A stretch of DNA of 64,000 bases, taken from positions 4,960,001-5,024,000 of the forward strand of contig NZ_AP022599.1 of the NCBI RefSeq assembly GCF_010725725.1, given 5' to 3'. The notes beneath the pieces were generated by a model that saw nothing but the letters and a program-made list of their open reading frames with translations, did not search any database and was not told the DNA's origin. The DNA is from Mycolicibacterium pulveris. Lineage in GTDB: Bacteria > Actinomycetota > Actinomycetes > Mycobacteriales > Mycobacteriaceae. Each line of letters starts with the position of its first letter. Position 1 is the stretch's first letter. This document shows, in pieces, positions 53,739 to 64,000 of this stretch. The position numbers and the translations under genes were made by a program.

Positions 53739-54401
53739 TCAGCCCGGCAAGCCGTTTCGCCCACCGGTGTTCGACATGGACCGGAGCACGAAGGACACGA
53801 TGCCCGCGACGATCTCATCGCGCTGGGGTCGCCGCGACTCTCCTTCGAAAAGCCATTGACCCAGCACCGCAAACGAAAACGGGATACCCAGCGCGATACG
53901 GTTGGACATCTTCACGTCGAAACCTGACCATCCGCGCTTCTCTGCTTCGGTGGTGATGACGACCTCGACCCGGCTCAGCAGCGCATCGATCCACTTCGAG
54001 ACCGCGGCGGCGTCGCTAGGAAGTGCCGCTTCGTGGCTCGGTCTGATCAACGCCAGCACCAAGCTGTGATGTTCGCAGAAAAGGTCGTAGAGCCCGCCCA
54101 GCCACTCGGTGGCGGTCTGGTCGGGCGGGTGTGGTTCACGCTGATATGTGTCCCACCTGTCCAAGAACTCCTCGACGAACGCCTCCAACGGCCGTAGCAC
54201 CGCCGCCTCGTACAGCCCCGCCTTGGAACCGAAATAGCGGAAGATCAGTGCCGAATTGACACCGGCGGCCGCCGCGATGCCTCTGGTCGATGAGCGGTCG
54301 AAGCCCTCAGCGGCAAAGGCCTCGCGGGCGGCATCCAATATCCGCTGTCGGGTTACCTCGGAACGCTTCTGCGGCGATCGAGATGGGCGTCCCTCACCCA
54401 T
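53739..54401 (-). CDS. TetR-family transcriptional regulator
   Basis: The 220-residue regulator has the N-terminal TetR helix-turn-helix at residues about 15-60 (RILDAAREAFAAEGFDRSSTRGIAAAAGVNSALIFRYFGSKAGLY). Its C-terminal ligand domain is all-helical. It ends 8 bases from the convergent membrane protein gene and is the rightmost gene of the island. The palindrome at 52902-52931 is its most likely operator. Confidence 0.9.
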   Translation of the reverse strand: MGEGRPSRSPQKRSEVTRQRILDAAREAFAAEGFDRSSTRGIAAAAGVNSALIFRYFGSKAGLYEAAVLRPLEAFVEEFLDRWDTYQREPHPPDQTATEWLGGLYDLFCEHHSLVLALIRPSHEAALPSDAAAVSKWIDALLSRVEVVITTEAEKRGWSGFDVKMSNRIALGIPFSFAVLGQWLFEGESRRPQRDEIVAGIVSFVLRSMSNTGGRNGLPG

Positions 54402-54459
54402 GAGCGCCCCCCAGGTGAATAGTCATGCACAGCAACTTACTGGCACCGAACCGTGACCA

Positions 54460-56226
54460 TCAGCCGGCGTTGGCGTCGTTTCGCGCCGCGTCCAACAATT
54501 CCCGCGCGTGCGCGCGTCCGCTGTCGGATTCCCCCAGCCCGGCCAGCATTCGGGCCAGTTCGGCGACCCGATCGTCGTCCTCGAGGCGACGCACCACGCT
54601 GGCCTTGGTGCGGCCGTTGCCGCTGTCGACCACGAGGTGGATGTCAGCGTAGGCGGCGACCTGGGGCAGGTGGGTGACGACGATGACCTGGTGCGTGCGC
54701 GCCAGCCTGGCCAGCCGACGGCCGATCTGCACCGCTGCGCGCCCGCCGACGCCCGCGTCGACCTCGTCGAAAACCATGGTGGTGCCCTCGGCGGAGGCCG
54801 CCAGAACCACTTCGAGCGCAAGCATCACCCGCGAGAGCTCACCGCCCGACGCGCTCTTGTGCAACGGGAGAAGATCGGTGCCGCGGTGCGCCGCGAACCC
54901 GAACTCGACGGCGTCGACGCCGTATTGGCCTGCGTGCACCGTCTGGCCCGACGGCAGGGTAACCGGCGCGGCGTCGTCAGCACGGGCCGGCAACGGCGAC
55001 ACCGAGACCGTGAACTGCGCTCCCGCCATGGCCAGACCCGACAGCTCGGCGGTGACGGCCTTGGACAACCCCTTGGCCGCCTTCGTTCGTGCCTTGGTGA
55101 GTTCGGTCGCCGCGGCGACGACCTTGGTCTGCAGCTGCGCGACGCGGCGTTCCAACTCGGCCAGCGCCTCCTCGGACACATCGAGCTGCACCAGGCGATC
55201 GCGTGACTCGCGGGCCCACTGCAGCACGCCGTCGATGTCGGCGGCGTACTTGCGGGTGAGGGTGCGCAGCTCTGCCTGCCGGGTCAGCTTATTCTCCAAA
55301 GCGCTGGCGTCACTGGGCAATTCCGAGAGGTAGTCGCCGAGTTCGGAGGTGACGTCGGTGATGATCGTCTGGGCTTCGCCGAGCCGCTCGGCGAGCCCCC
55401 GCAGCACGGAGTCGTCCGTGCTCTCCAAACCGGCCTTGGCCTGCCCGAGGCTGTCGACGGCCGAAACGGAGTCGTGGGACGGATCATCGTCTGGGGCCCC
55501 GGACAACGCGGTGCGGGCGGTCTGGGCGGCGTCACGCAGAGCGTCCAGCTCGGAGAGCCGCCTGATGTCCTCGACGAGCGCATCGTCCTCACCGGGTTGT
55601 GGTGCGACAGCATCGATCTCGTCGAGACCGAACTTCAGCCGGTCGGCCTCCTGCGCGATCTCCCGGGCCCGCTGGGTGCGCTCGGCCAGGTCACGCCGGG
55701 CCGCCAGCCAGTCGTCGCGCACGGTGCGGTAACGCTTGAGCGGGGTTTCGATGTCGGCGAAGCGGTCCAGTGCCGCGCGTTGTTCGTCGGGCCGCATCAG
55801 GCGTAGCTGGTCGTTCTGGCCGTGCAAGGTGAGCACCTGGGCGGTGAAGTTGCTCAACGACTTGGCAGGCACGCTGCGCCCGCCGAGGTAGGCACGGGAC
55901 GGTCCGTCCCTGCTCACCGAGCGAGCGGCGATGACGCTGCCGTCGTCGTCGCGTTCGGCTCCCGATGAATCGAGGATCTGGTCCACGACCGCGGCCACCC
56001 CGTCGCCCAGTTCGGTTGTGGTGAACCGACCTTCGACGACCGCGCGGTTGGCCCCCGTGCGCACCCGGGTGGCGTCGGCGCGGCCCCCACCGAGCAGATG
56101 CAGCCCCGTGACCACCATCGTCTTACCGGTGCCTGTCTCGCCGGTCAGGACCGTCAGCCCGCGATCGAACTCGGCGGTCGCGGTGCTGATCGCGCCCAGT
56201 GCCTCGATACGGATCTCGGATAGCAC
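54460..56226 (-). CDS. recN: DNA repair protein RecN
   Basis: The 588-residue SMC-like ATPase acts in double-strand break repair. Walker A is TGETGTGKTMVVTG near residue 28. A long coiled-coil middle follows, then the signature KSASGGELSRVMLALE, the Walker B region TMVFDEVDAGVGG and HLPQVAA. GTG 56226 overlaps the nadK stop (TAGTG) and matches the usual N-terminus ([11 protein letters not shown]); an ATG at 56241 is possible. In M. tuberculosis steA follows directly; here the 41-kb island intervenes. Confidence 0.95.
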   Translation of the reverse strand: MLSEIRIEALGAISTATAEFDRGLTVLTGETGTGKTMVVTGLHLLGGGRADATRVRTGANRAVVEGRFTTTELGDGVAAVVDQILDSSGAERDDDGSVIAARSVSRDGPSRAYLGGRSVPAKSLSNFTAQVLTLHGQNDQLRLMRPDEQRAALDRFADIETPLKRYRTVRDDWLAARRDLAERTQRAREIAQEADRLKFGLDEIDAVAPQPGEDDALVEDIRRLSELDALRDAAQTARTALSGAPDDDPSHDSVSAVDSLGQAKAGLESTDDSVLRGLAERLGEAQTIITDVTSELGDYLSELPSDASALENKLTRQAELRTLTRKYAADIDGVLQWARESRDRLVQLDVSEEALAELERRVAQLQTKVVAAATELTKARTKAAKGLSKAVTAELSGLAMAGAQFTVSVSPLPARADDAAPVTLPSGQTVHAGQYGVDAVEFGFAAHRGTDLLPLHKSASGGELSRVMLALEVVLAASAEGTTMVFDEVDAGVGGRAAVQIGRRLARLARTHQVIVVTHLPQVAAYADIHLVVDSGNGRTKASVVRRLEDDDRVAELARMLAGLGESDSGRAHARELLDAARNDANAG

Positions 56227-57146
56227 TACTGCCCGCGCCACCCCGTGACCGGCAACCGGAACTTGCGCACCAAACGGTCGGTGAACGGTGCGCTGTCAAG
56301 GCGGACCCACTTCACCGGGGTGCCGCAGCGCGTGACCTCGACGCGGCCGCCGGCCGGCACGACCATCTCACGGCGGCCGTCGCAGAACACCAGCGCGTCG
56401 TGGCCGTGGCCCTCGATCTCGATCGCGATCGCCGCGTCGGGGCTGGTGACCATCGGCCGCGCGAACAAGGCGTGAGCATTGTTGGGCACCACCAGGATTG
56501 CCTCCAGGTCCGGCCATACGATCGGCCCGCCCGCCGAGAACGCCCACGCGGTGGATCCGGTCGGCGTCGCGACCAGCACGCCGTCACAGCCGAACGACGA
56601 CACCGGGCGTCCGTCCACCTCGAGCACCGCACCGAGCACGCCGAGCCGGGGCCCTTTTTCCACGCTCGCCTCGTTGAGGGCCCAGCCACGGTGCACGATC
56701 TTGCCGTCGTGACGCACGACGACGTCGAGGGTCATGCGGTCCAGGACCCGGTAGTCGCGCTTGATGATGCGTTCCAGAACGTTGTCGATGGAGTCGGCCT
56801 CGGCCTCGGCCAGAAAGCCGATCCGGCCCAGATTGACTCCCAGGACCGGGATTTCGACATTGCGGGCCAGCTCGGCACCGCGCAGGAAAGTGCCGTCGCC
56901 GCCGAGGACCAGAACCAGTTCGCAGCCCTCCGCGGCCCGTTCGTGAGCATCCACCACTTCGATTCCGGCGCCGAGCGCGCGCATCTCGTCAGGTGAGAGT
57001 TGCACCGGCCCGCGGTCCACCGCTTCGGCTGACAGCATGCGCAACCCGATTCCGTTGTCGCCGAGGACCTTATGCACACGGCGAGCCACCTCGGTGACAT
57101 CCTCACGTCCGGTGTGCGCCACAAGGAGAACGGCGCGCTCGGTCAT
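56226..57146 (-). CDS. nadK: NAD kinase
   Basis: The 306-residue enzyme phosphorylates NAD to NADP. The GGDGTFLRG motif lies near residue 82, followed by [16 protein letters not shown] and the later [15 protein letters not shown], all typical of PpnK. It overlaps tlyA by 4 bases at its start and recN by one base at its end. The homologue is Rv1695. It works in the cytosol. Confidence 0.96.
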   Translation of the reverse strand: MTERAVLLVAHTGREDVTEVARRVHKVLGDNGIGLRMLSAEAVDRGPVQLSPDEMRALGAGIEVVDAHERAAEGCELVLVLGGDGTFLRGAELARNVEIPVLGVNLGRIGFLAEAEADSIDNVLERIIKRDYRVLDRMTLDVVVRHDGKIVHRGWALNEASVEKGPRLGVLGAVLEVDGRPVSSFGCDGVLVATPTGSTAWAFSAGGPIVWPDLEAILVVPNNAHALFARPMVTSPDAAIAIEIEGHGHDALVFCDGRREMVVPAGGRVEVTRCGTPVKWVRLDSAPFTDRLVRKFRLPVTGWRGQ

Positions 57147-57949
57147 TGCGGTCCCTCCGCGACGGCGTCGGCGACGGCCTGCACCAGCGCGTCGCCTTGC
57201 AGCGCGGCGTCGGTGCGGGCCCGCAGGTGTAGGAAGTACTCGACGTTACCGGCCGGTCCGGGCAGCGGGCTCGCGGTCACCGCGACGGTGTGCCACTGCA
57301 GTTCGGTGGCGCGCCGGGCGACGGCGAGCACCGCCTCGGCACGCAGCGCCGGGTCGGTGACCACACCGCCGGCGCCGACGCGGTCCTTGCCGACTTCGAA
57401 CTGCGGCTTGACCATCGGAACGATGTCCGCGTCGGGGGCCGCACACGAGGTGAGCGCGGGCAGCACGGTGGACAGCGAGATGAACGACAGGTCGGCCACC
57501 ACCAGATCGACGGTTCCGCCGATCGCCGCGGCGGTCAACTCCCGCACGTTGGTGCGTTCGGCCACCGTCACGCGCGGATCGCGGCGAAGCGACCAGGCCA
57601 GCTGGCCGTAGCCGACGTCGACGGCCACCACTTCGCGGGCACCCCTGTCGAGCAGGACCTCGGTGAAGCCACCGGTCGAGGCCCCGGCATCCAGGCAGCG
57701 GCGGCCTTCGACCGTGAGCCCGAAGCGGTCCAACGCCCCGATCAGTTTGTGGGCGCCCCGCGAAACCCAACTGCGTTCGTCGGCCTCGACGGTGAGGTTG
57801 GCGGTGACCGCGACCGCGGTGGCCGGTTTGGCGGCGGGCATCCCGTCGATGCTCACCCGCCCCGCCCCGATCAGCTCGGCTGCCTGCTGGCGGGAGCGGG
57901 CCAGCCCGCGTCGTACCAGCTCGGCGTCAACACGTGCCCGCCGCGTCAC
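57143..57949 (-). CDS. tlyA: TlyA 16S/23S rRNA 2'-O-methyltransferase
   Basis: The 268-residue protein has an N-terminal S4 domain ([21 protein letters not shown]) and an FtsJ-like methyltransferase domain with [20 protein letters not shown] and VKPQFEVGK. In mycobacteria TlyA methylates 16S C1409 and 23S C1920, and loss gives capreomycin resistance. The gene appears intact here. It lies between nadK (4-base overlap) and the short gene at 57956. Confidence 0.95.
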   Translation of the reverse strand: MTRRARVDAELVRRGLARSRQQAAELIGAGRVSIDGMPAAKPATAVAVTANLTVEADERSWVSRGAHKLIGALDRFGLTVEGRRCLDAGASTGGFTEVLLDRGAREVVAVDVGYGQLAWSLRRDPRVTVAERTNVRELTAAAIGGTVDLVVADLSFISLSTVLPALTSCAAPDADIVPMVKPQFEVGKDRVGAGGVVTDPALRAEAVLAVARRATELQWHTVAVTASPLPGPAGNVEYFLHLRARTDAALQGDALVQAVADAVAEGPQ

Positions 57950-57955
57950 CTACGG

Positions 57956-58132
57956 TCATCCCTTCTCGACCGATTCGAGCGCCTGAACCAGCAGCTCGTG
58001 CGCCTCCTCGAGCCGGGCCGCGAGGGCGTCGATGTCGGCGTCGGCCAGCTCGACGCCGTCTTGGGCAGGATCGGGCAGATCGCCAAGCATCGCCGCGATC
58101 TGTGCGCGAATCTGGTCGGGGTCCGTACTCAT
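57956..58132 (-). CDS. Conserved 58-residue acidic protein (Rv1693-like)
   Basis: The small protein, MSTDPDQIRAQIAAMLG onward, is acidic and predicted helical, with ALAARLEEAHELLVQALE near the C-terminus. A short gene in the same place occurs in M. tuberculosis between tlyA and the HAD phosphatase (Rv1693). Function is unknown. ATG 58132 is chosen because the longer open frame overlaps the HAD gene. Confidence 0.75.
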   Translation of the reverse strand: MSTDPDQIRAQIAAMLGDLPDPAQDGVELADADIDALAARLEEAHELLVQALESVEKG

Positions 58133-58140
58133 ATCGGTAC

Positions 58141-59163
58141 TTACGCTAGTCGATGCGGCGGGCCGAGCAGGGACCACCGCTGCAAGGCCTGTCGTGCGGT
58201 GTCGTCGCCGGCGGTCACGGTGACGGCGCTGCCGTCGAGACCGGCGTTCCACACCGCGCTGGCGGTGGCCCTGACCACCGAGAGCTCCTCGACCGGATCC
58301 CGGCCGGTGAAGGAGACCAGCACCTCGGAGGAGTCGAGGTCGACACGCCATGCGGGGTGGGCCCCGATGCGCAGCGCATCGGGGCGGGCGTAGAGCGAAC
58401 GGAGGTCGGCGGCCAGGTAGTGCGGTCTCTCCCCCACGGGCGCGCGCACCACCTCGTCGGCGGTGCTCACGCCGCTGAGCACCATGAGGCTCGGCAGCCC
58501 GGCCGTGTTGGCGCCCGCGATGTCGGTGTCGAGCCGGTCGCCGACCACCAGCGGCGTGCGAAAGCCGCCGCGCGCCAACGCGTCCGCAAACAGGGTGGGA
58601 TGTGGTTTACCGGCGACCTGCGGTTCGGCGCCGGTCGCAGCGCGCAGCGCCGCCACCATGGATCCGTTGCCCGGCAACAGCCCCCGCTCGGAGGGCAGGG
58701 TCAGGTCCACGTTGGCGGCCACCCATAACGCACCGCTGCGGATCGCCAGCGCCGCCTCGGCCAGGTCCGGCCAGCCGGTCTGGGGCGAATGTCCCTGCAC
58801 CACTGCCACCGGCCCGTCCGACCAGTTCCGGGCCGGTTTCAATCCGACGCGGCGCACTTCGGCGGCCAGCGCATCGGTGCCCACGACGAGCACCACCGCG
58901 CCGGGGCGCAGCTGTTCGGCCAGCAGGTTGGCGGCGCTTTGCGCGCTGGTGACGACGTCGTCGGGGGCGGCGGTGAAACCCATGGCAACGAGGTGCTGGG
59001 CGACCTCATCCGGCGCTCGTGACGCGTTGTTGGTCACGTACAGGGTGCGGGCGTTCACCGTCGCGAGGGTCTCGACGGCGCCGGTCGTGGGCTCGTGCCC
59101 GCGGAAAACCGTGCCGTCGAGATCGAGCAGCAGGCAATCGTGTTCCTCGACAAGGGCGCTCAC
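58141..59163 (-). CDS. HAD-superfamily (class IIA) sugar-phosphate-type phosphatase
   Basis: The 340-residue phosphatase has the HAD motif I DLDGTVFRGHEP near residue 13, motif II LYVTNNAS, and motif III/IV GKPHPTLF with VVGDRLDTDIAGAN. This is the NagD/PGP-like class IIA arrangement; the counterpart Rv1692 has been described as a phosphatase acting on glycerol phosphate. A C-terminal extension of about 70 residues follows the core. GTG 59163 lies one base after the stop of the TPR gene. Confidence 0.9.
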   Translation of the reverse strand: MSALVEEHDCLLLDLDGTVFRGHEPTTGAVETLATVNARTLYVTNNASRAPDEVAQHLVAMGFTAAPDDVVTSAQSAANLLAEQLRPGAVVLVVGTDALAAEVRRVGLKPARNWSDGPVAVVQGHSPQTGWPDLAEAALAIRSGALWVAANVDLTLPSERGLLPGNGSMVAALRAATGAEPQVAGKPHPTLFADALARGGFRTPLVVGDRLDTDIAGANTAGLPSLMVLSGVSTADEVVRAPVGERPHYLAADLRSLYARPDALRIGAHPAWRVDLDSSEVLVSFTGRDPVEELSVVRATASAVWNAGLDGSAVTVTAGDDTARQALQRWSLLGPPHRLA

Positions 59164-59164
59164 G

Positions 59165-59956
59165 TCAGCTGAGCTCCGTGACTCGCTCTTCGGCGTCGGT
59201 GGTGCCGTCGACATCGGCCGCCGCGGCGTGGATGAACCACTGCAGCGCGTCGCCTGTCCGGCCGAGAGCCAGCAGCGTTTCGGCGTATGCATAGAAGAGT
59301 CGGGCGGCGGTCTGCCCCGTGCGGGCGGGGTCCAGCGGCGGCGACGACAGCACCGCCAGCGCCTGTTCATGCTGCCCGAGATCGGAGCGGGCGCCGGCGA
59401 CGACGATGCGCAGTTCGTCGGCGTCGTCGCCGGTGAGTTGGGCGGCTTCGTCACCGCGGGCCAGTTCGATCGCGCGTTCGGGACGGCCGACGCCGCGTTC
59501 GCAGTCGGCGATCAATGGCAGCAGCGCGGATCGGCTTCCCATTCGCCTCGCTGCCCGTAACTCGGCGAGCGCTTGCGCCCAGTCGCCGCAGTGATACGCG
59601 GCGATGCCGACGGCTTCGCGTACGGCAGCGATCCGGCTGGCGCGGGACTTGGCGGCCTTGGCGTGGGCGAGCGCCGCCTCGGGATCGTCCACCAGACGCG
59701 CACCGGCGGCCACCAGATGCCGAGCCACCACATCGGCGGTAGCGCGATCCAAAGTCGTGAGTTCCCTGCGTATTTCGGGTGAGAGTTGGTTGGCTTCGAT
59801 GTCCTCGGGAATGGGTGGCCCGGCGGGGCGCTGTGGTTCTCGGTCGTGTTTGGGTTGTGAGCGACGCGCCCGGTTGGGGCCCGACGAGCGCGGTGCCGAC
59901 GTTCCCGAAGGTCGTTGCCGGCGCCCACCGTTGCCGCCCTGCCTGTCCTGAACCAC
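59165..59956 (-). CDS. TPR-like protein (Rv1691-type)
   Basis: The 263-residue protein has a basic, low-complexity N-terminus (about 60 residues rich in Arg, Pro and Ser). It then has helical repeats such as AQALAELRAARRMGS and QALAVLSS that look like tetratricopeptide repeats. The expected partner or function is unknown. GTG 59956 has an AAAGG ribosome binding site; the frame is open to 60013 but the extra part overlaps the rRNA terminator region. Synteny matches Rv1691. Confidence 0.8.
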   Translation of the reverse strand: MVQDRQGGNGGRRQRPSGTSAPRSSGPNRARRSQPKHDREPQRPAGPPIPEDIEANQLSPEIRRELTTLDRATADVVARHLVAAGARLVDDPEAALAHAKAAKSRASRIAAVREAVGIAAYHCGDWAQALAELRAARRMGSRSALLPLIADCERGVGRPERAIELARGDEAAQLTGDDADELRIVVAGARSDLGQHEQALAVLSSPPLDPARTGQTAARLFYAYAETLLALGRTGDALQWFIHAAAADVDGTTDAEERVTELS

Positions 59957-60011
59957 GTATGCCTTTCTACCGGACTCGGTGACGCTACAAGAATTCGGCA
60001 TGAATTCTCGC

Positions 60012-60048
60012 AAAAAGAATTACCCCCCACGTAATTGTGGGGGGTAAT
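60012..60048 (-). terminator. Intrinsic terminator of the rRNA operon
   Basis: Arms ATTACCCCCCAC and GTGGGGGGTAAT (60019-60030 and 60037-60048) are perfect complements around GTAATT. Read on the minus strand the hairpin starts 10 bases past the 5S gene and is followed by CTTTTT, the expected U-tract. Confidence 0.92.
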
Positions 60049-60057
60049 CCTAATTTG

Positions 60058-60174
60058 TGTTCGGCGGTGTCCTACTTTTCCGCCCGTGTGGGGCAGTATC
60101 ATTGGCGCTGGCAGGCTTAGCTTCCGGGTTCGGGATGGGTCCGGGCGTTTCCCTGCCGCTATGGACCGCCGTAA
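60058..60174 (-). rRNA. rrf: 5S ribosomal RNA
   Basis: The minus strand reads TTACGGCGGTCCATAGCGGC onward and ends CACCGCCGAACA, the mycobacterial 5S form of about 117 bases with paired ends. It lies about 95 bases downstream of the 23S gene and just before a strong terminator. Confidence 0.95.
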
Positions 60175-60269
60175 CTCTATTCACTTTTTTGGTGTCCCCT
60201 GTGTGGGGGTTGGTGTGTTTTGGTGGTGGGGCGCGGTTTGGTTTGATGCGCGTGGATTGGTGTGGTTGC

Positions 60270-64000
<3,731 letters not shown>

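Noticed and set aside
12871..54459. Integrase, insertion sequence or att direct repeats at the island edges
   Set aside because: No transposase or integrase motif is encoded in the block, xerD at 7263 is the housekeeping recombinase, and no matching repeat was seen at the two junctions by eye.

Overview
This is about 64 kb of high-GC actinobacterial chromosome, almost certainly from a fast-growing Mycobacterium (Mycolicibacterium-type). The reasons are the gene order der-cmk-rluB-scpB-scpA-parA ... xerD-nudix-pyrG-mctB-steA and recN-nadK-tlyA, which matches the Mycobacterium tuberculosis Rv1691-Rv1713 block, plus a complete yrbE-mce operon and a 16S-23S-5S operon in mycobacterial form. All assignments come from reading the sequence and from family knowledge; no database search was run.

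Layout. (1) 0.2-12.9 kb: conserved housekeeping genes, nearly all on the minus strand and mostly joined by 4-8 base stop/start overlaps. They cover ribosome assembly (der), CMP kinase, pseudouridine synthase, chromosome segregation (scpAB, parA, xerD), CTP synthase, and the envelope proteins mctB and steA. (2) 12.9-54.4 kb: a catabolic and transport island of about 41 kb that separates steA from recN, which are neighbours in M. tuberculosis. (3) 54.4-60.0 kb: the rest of the conserved block (recN, nadK, tlyA, a 58-residue protein, a HAD phosphatase, a TPR protein). (4) 60.0-64.0 kb: an rRNA operon on the minus strand (terminator, 5S, 23S, spacer, 3' end of 16S).

The island reads as one pathway for a large hydrophobic, probably steroid- or terpenoid-like substrate. 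A dedicated Mce importer (yrbEA, yrbEB, mceA-F) is followed in the same operon by an orphan pair of NorE/COX III-like and COX IV-like membrane proteins. A KshB-type reductase faces it. A nine-gene minus-strand operon encodes a mycofactocin-type SDR, a CxxHxxC ferredoxin, a P450, a FabL-like SDR, an SCP2 sterol-carrier protein, an aldehyde dehydrogenase, an acyl-CoA ligase and two Rieske-oxygenase-like subunits. A third Rieske-like subunit lies just upstream. The rest supplies beta-oxidation: three pairs of full-length plus partner acyl-CoA dehydrogenases, enoyl-CoA hydratase and MaoC hydratase, SDRs, thiolase/DUF35 pairs, a CoA-transferase-like protein and an F420-type LLM oxidoreductase. Two FadR-like GntR repressors and one TetR regulator are embedded.

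The most interesting observation is that the three Rieske-type subunits are complementary. One keeps only the [2Fe-2S] ligands, one keeps only the catalytic-iron triad, and one keeps neither. This suggests a heteromeric split oxygenase. Second, an AT-rich motif centred on AGYTA recurs in seven control regions of the island and is a candidate operator for the paired GntR proteins.
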